A stretch of 42,932 bases of DNA. Source: Streptomyces phyllanthi (GTDB lineage: Bacteria > Actinomycetota > Actinomycetes > Streptomycetales > Streptomycetaceae). The notes beneath the pieces are model-generated. The model was not told the origin of the DNA and did not search any database. It was given only the letters and a program-made list of their open reading frames with translations. Every line of letters starts with the position of its first letter. Position 1 is the stretch's first letter. Below are positions 20,460 through 28,269 of this stretch, piece after piece. A program made the position numbers and the translations under genes. The stretch spans positions 1-42,932 of the forward strand of contig NZ_VJZE01000024.1 of the NCBI RefSeq assembly GCF_009377205.1, in the 5' to 3' direction.

Positions 20460-20897
20460 TCACGACGAGTGCCCCGATTTTTCGGACTTGGCGCTCGTGG
20501 AGGAGTCGGGTTCGACATAAAGAATCTTGGCCTTCATGTGGGCACGCGTCTGCGCGGTGATCCATGCGAGGGTCGTGGCGACGAGCGTGAACGCGAAAGC
20601 CTTGGGGTGGAACAGCGTGGTGTTCTTGAACGCCGTCAGGAAGATGAACAGCAGCAGGATCTGCGCCGCGTAGAGCATCAGACCCATCATCTGGAACAGA
20701 TGCGGAAGCGATTTGGCAGTGCGCTGCAGAACGTAGAGCCCGATTCCCATGAAGAGGACCGTGATCACCGTCGCCACGACGGCACCGATCGCGCCCTTGC
20801 CGCCCACGACCACACCGCTGACGACGGCGGCGATCGCGCCGACGGCAGCCGTGGGCACGGCGGCCTGAAGGAGCATTCGGGCGTCATTGGACGGCAT
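20460..20897 (-). CDS. atpI: AtpI-like membrane protein, first gene of the atp operon
   Basis: 145 residues with four hydrophobic segments (about 9-30, 35-55, 70-95, 105-125) and a polar Ser/Lys-rich tail. Position ahead of atpB, and similarity to the Rv1303/AtpI group, identify it. AtpI proteins are implicated in c-ring assembly or magnesium supply, and they are not part of the final complex. ATG at 20897. The 295-bp A/T-richer region upstream carries a Rex-like operator and so is taken as the operon promoter region. Confidence 0.85.
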   Translation of the reverse strand: MPSNDARMLLQAAVPTAAVGAIAAVVSGVVVGGKGAIGAVVATVITVLFMGIGLYVLQRTAKSLPHLFQMMGLMLYAAQILLLFIFLTAFKNTTLFHPKAFAFTLVATTLAWITAQTRAHMKAKILYVEPDSSTSAKSEKSGHSS

Positions 20898-21019
20898 GGC
20901 GGCAACTCCGCTCAGTAAGGGGGCAGGGTGTCGTCATGGACGAGCGTAGTCCCGGGCGAGAGTGAGAACCTCCGCCAATGGACCGTCGCAGTGCGGTCCT
21001 TCGGCTCTATCCCGGGTTC

Positions 21020-21037
21020 TCGTGAACCGTATCACAA
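21020..21037. promoter_or_regulatory. Rex operator-like site upstream of the atp operon
   Basis: Read on the minus strand, the 18-mer is TTGTGATACGGTTCACGA, compared with the Rex consensus TTGTGAA-N4-TTCACAA (two mismatches, one per arm). Rex represses respiratory genes in Streptomyces when NADH/NAD+ is low. The site lies 123 bp upstream of the atpI start, in an A/T-richer stretch. TAGTTT just upstream of it on the minus strand is a possible -10 box, but no clear -35 was found. Confidence 0.65.
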
Positions 21038-21192
21038 ACTATTTGATGAGGTCTTTACCTGCTTGGTGTGCTCGGTGTCACACATGAGAGTGAACCCGCG
21101 CGAATGTGCAAAATCCAGGCCCTTTTGTCTGGTATTGGGCGCTTTGCGTTCTGGATGTTGAGTCAAGAGTTAGTCAGATTCTTACCTTCGCG

Positions 21193-22563
21193 TCAGCGCG
21201 AGGTTTCGGCCTTGCGTCCTTCCAGGAGGTGTGGACGGGCGCCCAGGGCGGTGGAGCCGTTGACGCGTGAGGCGCCCGCGGCGACCGGGGTGCGCTGGTC
21301 GGCGGGCTGCTGCGGGGCGTCGGTGTCCGTCGTCCCGTACGCGGCCGTCGACACGGCCGGGGCCACGGCGGTGCCCTCGGCGCCCTCCGCCTCCCGGCGA
21401 CGGCGGTACCGCGGCGGCACGAAGGCCTCGGCCCAGCGCGGGGCGCGCGGTGTGAAGCGGGGCAGCAGGAGCAGCACCAGACCGACGGAGCTGAGCGCCA
21501 CGACGCCGAGGACGATCCACATCGAGGCCGCGTTGACCGAGTAGGACAGCGCGCCGAAGGCGATCAGCGCCGACCAGAAGTACATGATCAGCACCGACCG
21601 GCTGTGCGAGTGGCCGATCTCCAGCAGACGGTGGTGCAGGTGGCCCCGGTCGGCGGCGAACGGGGACTGGCCCCGCCAGGTGCGCCGCACGATGGCGAGC
21701 ACCAGGTCGGCGGCGGGGATCGCGATGATCGTCAGGGGCATCAGCAGCGGGATGTAGACCGGCACCATCTGGTGCACGGCGATGCGCTCCGAACCGGAGA
21801 ACAGCTGCATCGCGTCGGGGTCGACCTGACCGGTCACGGAGATCGCGCCGGCCGCCAGCACCAGCCCGATGAGCATCGAGCCGGAGTCCCCCATGAAGAT
21901 CCGCGCGGGGTGCATGTTGTGCGGCAGGAAGCCCAGGCACATGCCCATCAGGATGGCCGCGAAGAGGGTGGCGGGGGCGGCGGCCTCGATGCCGTAGCTG
22001 TACCAGATGCGGTACGCGTACATGAAGAACGCCGCGGCCGCGATGCACACCATGCCGGCGGCCAGACCGTCGAGGCCGTCCACGAAGTTGACCGCGTTGA
22101 TGGTGATGACGACGAGGGCGACCGTCAGCAGGGTGCCCTGCCACTGGGTCAGCGCGACGTTGCCCAGACCGGGGATGGGCAGCCACAGGATCGTCAGACC
22201 CTGCATGACCATCACACCCGCGGCGATCATCTGGCCGCCGAGCTTGATCAGCGCGTCGATCTCGAACTTGTCGTCGAGGACGCCGATGAGCCAGATCAGC
22301 GCGGCTCCGGAGAGCAGGGCGCGCGGTTCGTTGGAGTTGTCGAAGACCTCGCTGAGGTTGGTCAGGTGGTCGGCGACGAGCAGTCCCGCGCAGAGCCCGA
22401 AGAACATGGCGATGCCGCCGAGCCGGGGCGTGGGTTCCCGGTGCACGTCGCGTGCACGGATCTCCGGCATGGCACCCGCCACGATCGCGAACTTCCGTAC
22501 CGGCCCTGTCAGCAGGTACGTCACCGCGGCCGTGATGCAGAGTGTCAGCAGGTATTCACGCAC
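21193..22563 (-). CDS. wecA: WecA/MraY-like polyprenyl-phosphate sugar-1-phosphate transferase
   Basis: 456 residues with about eleven membrane helices. The catalytic motifs of the family are present: GVLDDKFEID, NAVNFVDGLDGLAAG, GDSGSMLIG and the His-rich RGHLHHRLLEIGHS loop. It joins UDP-GlcNAc (or a similar sugar) to decaprenyl/undecaprenyl phosphate at the membrane, starting a cell-wall polymer or linker. The C-terminal 80 residues are polar and variable. GTG at 22563 is the likely start, after GGGGAAG. A frame 39 bp longer adds residues not expected in the family. It is transcribed toward the atp operon, as in mycobacteria (Rv1302). Confidence 0.93.
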   Translation of the reverse strand: MREYLLTLCITAAVTYLLTGPVRKFAIVAGAMPEIRARDVHREPTPRLGGIAMFFGLCAGLLVADHLTNLSEVFDNSNEPRALLSGAALIWLIGVLDDKFEIDALIKLGGQMIAAGVMVMQGLTILWLPIPGLGNVALTQWQGTLLTVALVVITINAVNFVDGLDGLAAGMVCIAAAAFFMYAYRIWYSYGIEAAAPATLFAAILMGMCLGFLPHNMHPARIFMGDSGSMLIGLVLAAGAISVTGQVDPDAMQLFSGSERIAVHQMVPVYIPLLMPLTIIAIPAADLVLAIVRRTWRGQSPFAADRGHLHHRLLEIGHSHSRSVLIMYFWSALIAFGALSYSVNAASMWIVLGVVALSSVGLVLLLLPRFTPRAPRWAEAFVPPRYRRRREAEGAEGTAVAPAVSTAAYGTTDTDAPQQPADQRTPVAAGASRVNGSTALGARPHLLEGRKAETSR

Positions 22564-22748
22564 GGGCTTCCCCACAGGTCTCGCTGGCCATCTCAGCCCC
22601 ACACCCTAGCGATGCGCGCATACGGGTAGGGACTTCCGGGTAGCGACGATGGTTGCACGGGTGGCTGTGTCCGGTGGTGCGCCTACCCCACCTCGGCCGG
22701 GATACGACGCAAATCTTCCGCCTCATCTCACGCCGTGTCCCCCAGGGC

Positions 22749-23987
22749 TCACTCCGGGTACGGGGGAAATCTCCCGGCCAGCTCCCGTACTTCTTCACGT
22801 GCCCGCTTGCTGTCGACGTCCTCGCGCAGGACCGCGGCGAACAGGGCGGCGATCCGCGCCATCTCCAGCTCACCCATGCCCTGCGTGGTCAGCGCCGCGG
22901 TGCCGAGACGCAGGCCGCGGGCGTCTCCGTGGGGCAGGGCGCAGGTGTCGAGGACCATGCCGGCCGCGGCGAGCCTGCCCCGCGCGGTGCGCCCGTCGAC
23001 GCCGAGCGGCGCGGGGTCGGCGGCCACCAGGTGGGTGTCGGTGCCGCCGGTGGTGACGGCGAGGCCCTGTTCGGCCAGCCCCTCGGCGAGCACGCGCGCG
23101 TTGGCGACCACCTGGTGGGCGTACGCCGTGAAGGCCGGGGCCGCCGCCTCGCCGAACGCGACGGCCTTGGCGGCGATGGTGTGCATCTGCGCGCCGCCCT
23201 GGGTGAACGGGAAGACGGCCCGGTCGACGCGCTCGGCGAGATCGCTCCCGCAAAGGATCATGCCGCCGCGGGGGCCGCGCAGCACCTTGTGCGTGGTGGC
23301 GCAGACGACGTCGGCGTACGGCACGGGAGAGGGCGCCGCTCCCCCGGCGACGAGCCCGATGGGATGGGCGGCGTCGGCGATCAGATACGCCCCGACCTCG
23401 TCGGCGACCTCGCGGAAGAAGGCGTAGTCGATATGGCGGGGATAGGAGATGGACCCGCACACGATGGCCTTGGGGCGGCGGGTACGGGCCAGGGTGCGTA
23501 CCTGTTCGTGGTCGATGAGCCCGGACTCGGCCTCGACGCCGTACCCGACGAAGTCGAACCAGCGCCCCGAGAAGTTCGCGGGCGAGCCGTGGGTGAGGTG
23601 CCCGCCGAACGGCAGCCCCATGGCGAGGACGGTGTCCCCGGGCCGCAGCAGCGCGGCGTACACGGCGAGCACCGCGGACGATCCCGAGTGCGCCTGCACA
23701 TTGGCGTGTTCGGCGCCGAACAGCGCCTTCGCCCGGTCGACGGCGATCCGCTCGGCCATGTCGACGATCTCGCACCCGCCGTGATGGCGCGCCCCGGGGT
23801 ACCCCTCCGCGTACTTGTTGGTGAGCGGCGACCCGAGCGCGGCCAGCACGGCCGGCGAGGTGAAGTTCTCGGCGGCGATGAGCTGCAGCGTCGTCGACTG
23901 CCGGACCGTCTCCCCGATGAGGATCTCGGCGAGCTCCGGGTCCTGACGGCGCAGGACATCCGCTTCCAGCGTGGGTGTGACCGGCAT
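22749..23987 (-). CDS. glyA: serine hydroxymethyltransferase-like PLP enzyme (divergent GlyA paralogue)
   Basis: 412 residues, with SHMT motifs throughout. The PLP lysine is Lys234 in TTHKVLRGPRGG, Asp205/His208 in DAAHPIGLV bind the cofactor, and the carboxylate-binding Arg is in GLRLGT. Several usually invariant residues differ. The Tyr-Tyr pair of KRYYGGC is His68-His69, SGSQAN is SGSSAV, and LIASEN is LIAAEN. In E. coli SHMT these contact the substrate, folate or phosphate. ATG at 23987 has GGAG 6 nt upstream. S. coelicolor is, from memory, known to have two glyA genes, this one being the less typical. It may use another aldehyde or amino acid, so the glyA name is tentative. Confidence 0.82.
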   Translation of the reverse strand: MPVTPTLEADVLRRQDPELAEILIGETVRQSTTLQLIAAENFTSPAVLAALGSPLTNKYAEGYPGARHHGGCEIVDMAERIAVDRAKALFGAEHANVQAHSGSSAVLAVYAALLRPGDTVLAMGLPFGGHLTHGSPANFSGRWFDFVGYGVEAESGLIDHEQVRTLARTRRPKAIVCGSISYPRHIDYAFFREVADEVGAYLIADAAHPIGLVAGGAAPSPVPYADVVCATTHKVLRGPRGGMILCGSDLAERVDRAVFPFTQGGAQMHTIAAKAVAFGEAAAPAFTAYAHQVVANARVLAEGLAEQGLAVTTGGTDTHLVAADPAPLGVDGRTARGRLAAAGMVLDTCALPHGDARGLRLGTAALTTQGMGELEMARIAALFAAVLREDVDSKRAREEVRELAGRFPPYPE

Positions 23988-24109
23988 GGTGAGCTCCGGA
24001 CGTCGGCGGGGCGCTAGGACCAATGTAGGACCGCTCCCCCTGCCACGCCCGGCGTTACGCCCACCCGGCGCCCCTCACGCCCACGCGTGCGCTCGCGAAC
24101 GGAGCGCCC

Positions 24110-24781
24110 TCAAGCCCGCGCCGGAACCCCCGTCAACGCCGTGACCACCGGATCCAACGCCTGATGTATCTCATCCCCCACCGACCGGAAGAACGGCAAC
24201 GGCGCCCCGTACGGGTCATACACCTCGTCCGCCTCCGCCGTCGGCGCCAGAAGCCACCCGCGTAGAGCCGCCGCAGCACGCACCAACGCACGCGCGCGTT
24301 CGACCACGCCGTCCTCCAGGGGAGGGAGGGTCGTGGGGTCTATGGCGCGGACGAGGCGGGTGAATTCCTTGAGGGTGAAGGTGCGCAGGCCCGCCGAGTG
24401 GCCCATGGAGATGACCTGGGCCCGGTGGTCGCGGGTGGCCGTCAGCACCAGGTCGGCGAGGATCACGTGCTCGTCCAGCAGCTCGCGGCCCACGAAGCCG
24501 GAGGCGTCCGCGCCGAAGTCCGCGAGGACCGCCTCGGCGTTGGCCTCCATGGGCGCGCCCTCGTGGCCCCAGGTCCCGGCGCTCTCCACGATGAGGCCGC
24601 CCCACAGCGGGTCGCCGAGCCGGTCCGCCAGGGCATGCCGGGTCAGCCGCTCGGTGATCGGCGAGCGGCAGACGTTGCCGGTGCTGACGTGGAGGATGCG
24701 GAAGGTGTCCCGGGGAAGCCCCACGAAGGTCCCCGTCTCGTCCCCGTTGCGTATGCCACGCCCCGCGTCAGGGGCCGTCAA
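24110..24781 (-). CDS. low-molecular-weight protein tyrosine phosphatase homologue, catalytic Cys replaced by Ser
   Basis: 223 residues. The domain is clear: the P-loop reads HVSTGNVCRSP (31-41), and a downstream DPYGAPLPFF supplies the general-acid Asp. The canonical loop is C-x-G-N-x-C-R-S. Here the first Cys, the nucleophile, is Ser33 (codon AGC, 24685-24683), while Cys38, Arg39 and Ser40 remain. An active phosphatase is therefore not expected. It may bind phosphotyrosine or other phospho-ligands, or have a different activity. The start is TTG at 24781, overlapping the tsaC stop (ATTGA), with GAGGTGG upstream. A GTG at 24724 is the alternative. It lies in an operon-like run with tsaC and glyA. 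Confidence 0.85.
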   Translation of the reverse strand: MTAPDAGRGIRNGDETGTFVGLPRDTFRILHVSTGNVCRSPITERLTRHALADRLGDPLWGGLIVESAGTWGHEGAPMEANAEAVLADFGADASGFVGRELLDEHVILADLVLTATRDHRAQVISMGHSAGLRTFTLKEFTRLVRAIDPTTLPPLEDGVVERARALVRAAAALRGWLLAPTAEADEVYDPYGAPLPFFRSVGDEIHQALDPVVTALTGVPARA

Positions 24782-25425
24782 TTCGCCACCTCGAGGTCGG
24801 GTACGACCTTGCGGAGCTCCTCCGCCGACAGCGCGCCCGCGCGCAGCAGCACCGGCACCTTGCCCGTGACGTCGACGATCGAGGACGGCACGTTGCCGGG
24901 GGTCGGGCCGCCGTCCAGGTAGACGGAGATCGAGTCGCCGAGCATCTCCTGCGCGGCGTCACAGTCCTCCGGGGCCGGGTGGCCCGTGAGGTTGGCCGAC
25001 GACACCGCCATGGGGCCGACGTCGGTGAGCAGTTCGATGGCGACCGGGTGCAGTGGCATGCGCACGGCAACCGTGCCACGGGTGTCCCCCAGGTCCCACT
25101 GGAGCGACGGCTGGTGCTTGGCGACAAGTGTCAGCGCGCCCGGCCAGAACGCGTCGACCAGCTCCCACGCCATCTCGGAGAAGTCCGTGACCAGGCCGTG
25201 CAGCGTGTTCGGGGAGCCGATGAGAACGGGCGTGGGCATGTTGCGGCCCCGGCCCTTGGCCTCCAGCAGATCCGCCACGGCCTCCGAGGAGAACGCGTCG
25301 GCGCCCACGCCGTACACCGTGTCGGTGGGGAGGACCACCAGCTCGCCACGCCGGACGGCGGACGCGGCCTCACGCAGACCCGTCGCGCGGTCGGTCGCGT
25401 CGTTGGTGTCGTATCGCCGTGCCAT
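24778..25425 (-). CDS. tsaC: L-threonylcarbamoyladenylate synthase (TsaC/Sua5 family)
   Basis: 215 residues, one YrdC domain without the extra Sua5 C-terminal domain. It makes threonylcarbamoyl-AMP from threonine, bicarbonate and ATP for the t6A37 modification of ANN-decoding tRNAs. The conserved N-terminal motif VVLPTDTVYGVGADA, the KGRGRNMPTPVLI basic motif and SSANLTGHPAP are all present. ATG at 25425 follows GAGGAGG and directly abuts a short upstream ORF. It overlaps the phosphatase homologue by 4 bp. Adjacent to prmC, as in most actinobacteria. Confidence 0.95.
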   Translation of the reverse strand: MARRYDTNDATDRATGLREAASAVRRGELVVLPTDTVYGVGADAFSSEAVADLLEAKGRGRNMPTPVLIGSPNTLHGLVTDFSEMAWELVDAFWPGALTLVAKHQPSLQWDLGDTRGTVAVRMPLHPVAIELLTDVGPMAVSSANLTGHPAPEDCDAAQEMLGDSISVYLDGGPTPGNVPSSIVDVTGKVPVLLRAGALSAEELRKVVPDLEVAN

Positions 25426-25533
25426 TTAGCGAGCCTCCTCGTACACGGAGTACACGTCGTACGCCTCGTACACGTCGTACCCGTACTGCTGCTGGTCTGG
25501 GATTCTGAACGTCCTGGACGCGCGCGTCGTCAC
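25426..25533 (-). CDS. possible 35-codon tyrosine-rich small ORF between prmC and tsaC
   Basis: GTG at 25533 overlaps the prmC stop as GTGA, and the TAA stop abuts the tsaC ATG with no gap. The predicted peptide is polar, then ends QQQYGYDVYEAYDVYSVYEE-AR, with three VY-containing repeats. The matching DNA repeat TACGACGTGTAC occurs twice. The frame fits the spacer exactly, as expected of a translated coupling peptide, but a spacer with a local duplication would look the same. Its end carries the tsaC ribosome site. I know of no homologue. Confidence 0.4.
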   Translation of the reverse strand: MTTRASRTFRIPDQQQYGYDVYEAYDVYSVYEEAR

Positions 25534-26411
25534 GGCAGTGCCTTGCGGGCCGTCGCGAACCGCGGGCGGTTGTTGAGGTCCGGGTGGTCGGCCGCGTCGG
25601 CCCAGCCCCGCTCCTCGGTGAAGATCCACGGCACCTGGCCGCCCTGGGTGTCGGCGTGCTCGACGACGACGACACCGCCGGGGCGGAGCAGACGGTGTGC
25701 GGTGCGCTCCAGGCCGCGGATCAGATCGAGGCCGTCCTCCCCCGAGAACAGGGCCATCTCGGGATCGTGGTCCCGCGCCTCCGGTGCCACGTACTCCCAC
25801 TCGGTGAGCGGGATGTACGGCGGGTTGGAGATCACGAGATCGACCTGGCCGTCGAGGTCCGGGAACGCTGTGCGGGCGTCTCCCTGGCGCAGGTCGACCC
25901 TGGACCCCGCCATGTTCTTGCGGGTCCACCGGAGCGCGTCCTCGGACAGCTCCACGGCGTGCACGCGGGAGCGCGGCACCTCCTGCGCCAGGGCGAGCGC
26001 GATGGCGCCGGAGCCGGTGCACAGATCGACGATGAGCGGCTCGACGACGTCCATGGCCCGTACGGCGTCTATGGCCCACCCGACGACCGACTCGGTCTCC
26101 GGCCGCGGCACGAAGACACCCGGCCCGACCTGCAGTTCGAGATACCGGAAGTACGCCCGCCCGGTGATGTGCTGCAACGGCTCGCGCGCCTCGCGGCGGG
26201 CGATGACCTCCCAGTACCGGGCGTCGAAGTCGGAGTCCTTCACGGTGTGCAGCTGGCCCCGCTTGACGCCGTGCACGAACGCGGCGAGCTCCTCGGCGTC
26301 ATTGCGCGGCGAGGGCACACCGGCGTCGGCCAGCCGCTGGGTGGCCTGGGCCACTTCCGCGAGCAGCACGCTGCGGGGGTTTGGGGGTCGCTCCCCAAAA
26401 TTTTGCTGCAC
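25530..26411 (-). CDS. prmC: peptide chain release factor N5-glutamine methyltransferase
   Basis: About 293 residues. The C-terminal two thirds is a SAM-dependent methyltransferase with the motif VDLCTGSGAIALALA and the NPPY motif (ISNPPYIPLTEWEYV) that binds the target glutamine. It methylates the Gln of the GGQ motif in release factors, and its substrate gene prfA lies just upstream. The normal family N-terminus begins at VLLAEVAQATQRLADAG (GTG at 26369). However, only the GTG at 26411 has a ribosome site (GGAGGA, 5 nt). Starting there adds about 14 residues encoded by a palindromic repeat (MQQNFGERPPNPRS). Confidence 0.93.
   Translation of the reverse strand: MQQNFGERPPNPRSVLLAEVAQATQRLADAGVPSPRNDAEELAAFVHGVKRGQLHTVKDSDFDARYWEVIARREAREPLQHITGRAYFRYLELQVGPGVFVPRPETESVVGWAIDAVRAMDVVEPLIVDLCTGSGAIALALAQEVPRSRVHAVELSEDALRWTRKNMAGSRVDLRQGDARTAFPDLDGQVDLVISNPPYIPLTEWEYVAPEARDHDPEMALFSGEDGLDLIRGLERTAHRLLRPGGVVVVEHADTQGGQVPWIFTEERGWADAADHPDLNNRPRFATARKALP
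26374..26404. repeat. short palindromic repeat at the prmC 5' end
   Basis: TTTGGGG-6 nt-CCCCAAA (26380-26399) flanked by another GGGGG and by TTTT. It lies between the only good ribosome site of prmC and the conserved start of the protein, so it is probably translated. A similar arrangement of G- and C-runs lies before atpA. Elements of this type are, from memory, common in Streptomyces genomes. Confidence 0.55.
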
Positions 26412-26519
26412 GCTGGTCCTCCGGGGCTGAGCAGTTGTCTCGTCGTACAGCTTCGTACAGGTTCGTACGGCTTCGTACAGCTGAGGGCGGCTGTCGCCGC
26501 CGCGTACGGTCCTAGGACC

Positions 26520-27593
26520 TTACGCGGCGGCGAGCTTCGCGGCCGAGTCCGCGTCGACACACGCCTGGATCACCGCGTCGAGATCGCCGTCCAGGACCTG
26601 GTCCAGGTTGTACGCCTTGAAGCCGACACGGTGGTCCGAGAGGCGGTTCTCCGGGAAGTTGTACGTACGGATCTTCTCGGAGCGGTCGACGGTACGGACC
26701 TGGCTGCGGCGGGCGTCGGCGGCCTCCTTCTCCGCCTCCTCCTGCGCAGCCGCGAGCAGCCTGGAGCGCAGGATACGCATCGCCTGCTCCTTGTTCTGCA
26801 GCTGGCTCTTCTCGTTCTGGCAGGAGGCGACCACTCCGGTGGGGAGGTGCGTGATGCGCACCGCGGAGTCGGTCGTGTTGACGGACTGGCCGCCGGGGCC
26901 CGAGGACCGGTACACGTCGATCCTCAGATCGTTCGGGTTGATCTCGACATCGATCTCCTCGGCCTCGGGCGTGACGAGCACACCGGCCGCGGAGGTGTGG
27001 ATACGGCCCTGGGACTCGGTCGCGGGCACGCGCTGCACACGGTGGACGCCGCCCTCGTACTTCAGCCGCGCCCACACGCCCTGGCCGGGCTCGGGCGCCT
27101 GACCGCCCTTGGTCTTCACGGCTACCTGGACGTCCTTGTAGCCGCCCAGCTCGGACTCGGTGGAGTCGATGATCTCGGTCTTCCAGCCGACGCGCTCGGC
27201 GTACCGCAGATACATGCGCAGCAGATCACCGGCGAACAGCGCCGACTCGTCGCCGCCCGCGCCCGCCTTGATCTCGAGGATGACGTCCTTGTCGTCGCTG
27301 GGGTCGCGCGGGATCAGCAGGAAGCGGAGCTTCTCCGTCAGCTCCTCGCGCAGCTTCTCCAGTTCCTTGACCTCGGCGACGAAGTCCGGGTCGTCGGCGG
27401 CGAGTTCCCGCGCGGTGTCGATGTCGTCGCCGGTCGCCTTCCAGAAGCGGTACGTGGCGACGATCGGACTCAGCTCGGCGTAACGCTTGTTCAGCTTGCG
27501 CGCGTTGGCCTGGTCCGCGTGGACCGACGGATCGGCGAGCTTCTTCTCCAGGTCGGCGTGCTCCCCGACCAGTTCCTCGACCGCCTCGAACAT
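26520..27593 (-). CDS. prfA: peptide chain release factor 1
   Basis: 357 residues. Class I release factor that reads UAA and UAG. The codon-recognition PxT motif is PAT in [14 protein letters not shown], and the catalytic GGQ lies in [20 protein letters not shown] rather than SPF marks RF1, not RF2. ATG at 27593 ([12 protein letters not shown]) is the family start. The frame remains open upstream, but that part spans the rpmE terminator. It is followed after 108 bp by prmC, whose product methylates the GGQ glutamine. It lies 160 bp downstream of rpmE. Confidence 0.97.
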   Translation of the reverse strand: MFEAVEELVGEHADLEKKLADPSVHADQANARKLNKRYAELSPIVATYRFWKATGDDIDTARELAADDPDFVAEVKELEKLREELTEKLRFLLIPRDPSDDKDVILEIKAGAGGDESALFAGDLLRMYLRYAERVGWKTEIIDSTESELGGYKDVQVAVKTKGGQAPEPGQGVWARLKYEGGVHRVQRVPATESQGRIHTSAAGVLVTPEAEEIDVEINPNDLRIDVYRSSGPGGQSVNTTDSAVRITHLPTGVVASCQNEKSQLQNKEQAMRILRSRLLAAAQEEAEKEAADARRSQVRTVDRSEKIRTYNFPENRLSDHRVGFKAYNLDQVLDGDLDAVIQACVDADSAAKLAAA

Positions 27594-27698
27594 CTCCGGC
27601 TCCCTGGGCTGTCCCCCGCTCCCATGATGAGCCCGGGGACGTACGTACGACGAAATATGTGAGCTGCGCCGGCTCCCAAGGGGGCCGTACCGCAAAAC

Positions 27699-27740
27699 GC
27701 CGGTCCCGGAACCCCCGAGTGGGGGCATCCGCGGACCGGC
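27699..27740 (-). terminator. hairpin between rpmE and prfA
   Basis: Outer arms GCCGGTCC/GGACCGGC and an inner CCCCC-GAGT-GGGGG stem with an internal loop. It lies 12 bp past the rpmE stop. It may end rpmE transcripts or reduce read-through into prfA. Confidence 0.65.
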
Positions 27741-27752
27741 GCTGTGGGCTCG

Positions 27753-27974
27753 CTACTTCTTGGCAGCGGCGGCCTTGCCGAAGCGGGCCTCGAAGCGGGC
27801 CACGCGGCCACCGGTGTCGAGGATCTTCTGCTTGCCCGTGTAGAACGGGTGGCACTCGGAGCAGACCTCGGCACGGATGGTGCCGGCGGTGATCGTGCTA
27901 CGGGTGGTGAACGACGCGCCGCAGGTGCAGCTGACCTGCGTCTCGACGTACTCGGGGTGGATGTCGCGCTTCAA
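27753..27974 (-). CDS. rpmE: 50S ribosomal protein L31, zinc-binding form
   Basis: 73 residues. The four zinc-ligand cysteines are kept in CTCGASF and [13 protein letters not shown], so this is the C+ type. Zinc-free paralogues made under zinc starvation lack these cysteines. The start is TTG at 27974, with AGGAG upstream, and gives [12 protein letters not shown], the standard L31 beginning. A longer frame of 105 codons has no such support. A CAGACT hexamer at 28054-28049 is a possible -10 box. Confidence 0.95.
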   Translation of the reverse strand: MKRDIHPEYVETQVSCTCGASFTTRSTITAGTIRAEVCSECHPFYTGKQKILDTGGRVARFEARFGKAAAAKK

Positions 27975-28149
27975 GGTGTCTCCTAGATTCGGGAGGGCGC
28001 CGGGTCGCTTCCGCGGGGTGCGGGAGCGTGAACCGGAGCCAGCGGTCCAGTCTGCCAGGACTGGGTCCATCCTCCCAAACCGGGGGGCTCGGTCGTCTAT
28101 TCCCGGTCGGTCGGTGGGTGGGTCGCGGTCGGGGTCGCCGCTTGGTCAC

Positions 28150-28268
28150 CGTGGGCGTCCGCGGGTCGAATGTGGCTGGTCGCGCCCACGCGGCGGAAGC
28201 GCACATCGATACAGCCCAGCGCCCCTGAAAACCTGGGATCGCCCCCGAGTTCCCAGCGCCCCCGAAAG
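28150..28268. repeat. Streptomyces-type dispersed intergenic repeat with internal duplication
   Basis: Between the rpmE and LCP genes. On the minus strand it contains TTTCAGGGGCGCTGGG followed by CTGTATCGATGTGCG, then a CCGCCGCGTGGGCGCGACC stretch. I recall this as a very common intergenic repeat of Streptomyces chromosomes. A partial second copy of its first 16 bases (28252-28267 versus 28215-28230, 37 bp apart) ends 3 bp from the LCP stop. The rest of the 295-bp gap (27975-28149) holds the rpmE leader and a GGTCGGTCGGTGGGTGGG simple repeat. Confidence 0.55.
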
Positions 28269-28269
28269 C

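Noticed and set aside
25430..25490. Short repeated TACGACGTGTAC units as a CRISPR-like array
   Set aside because: There are only two or three in-frame units of 12 bp without spacers. They encode VY repeats.
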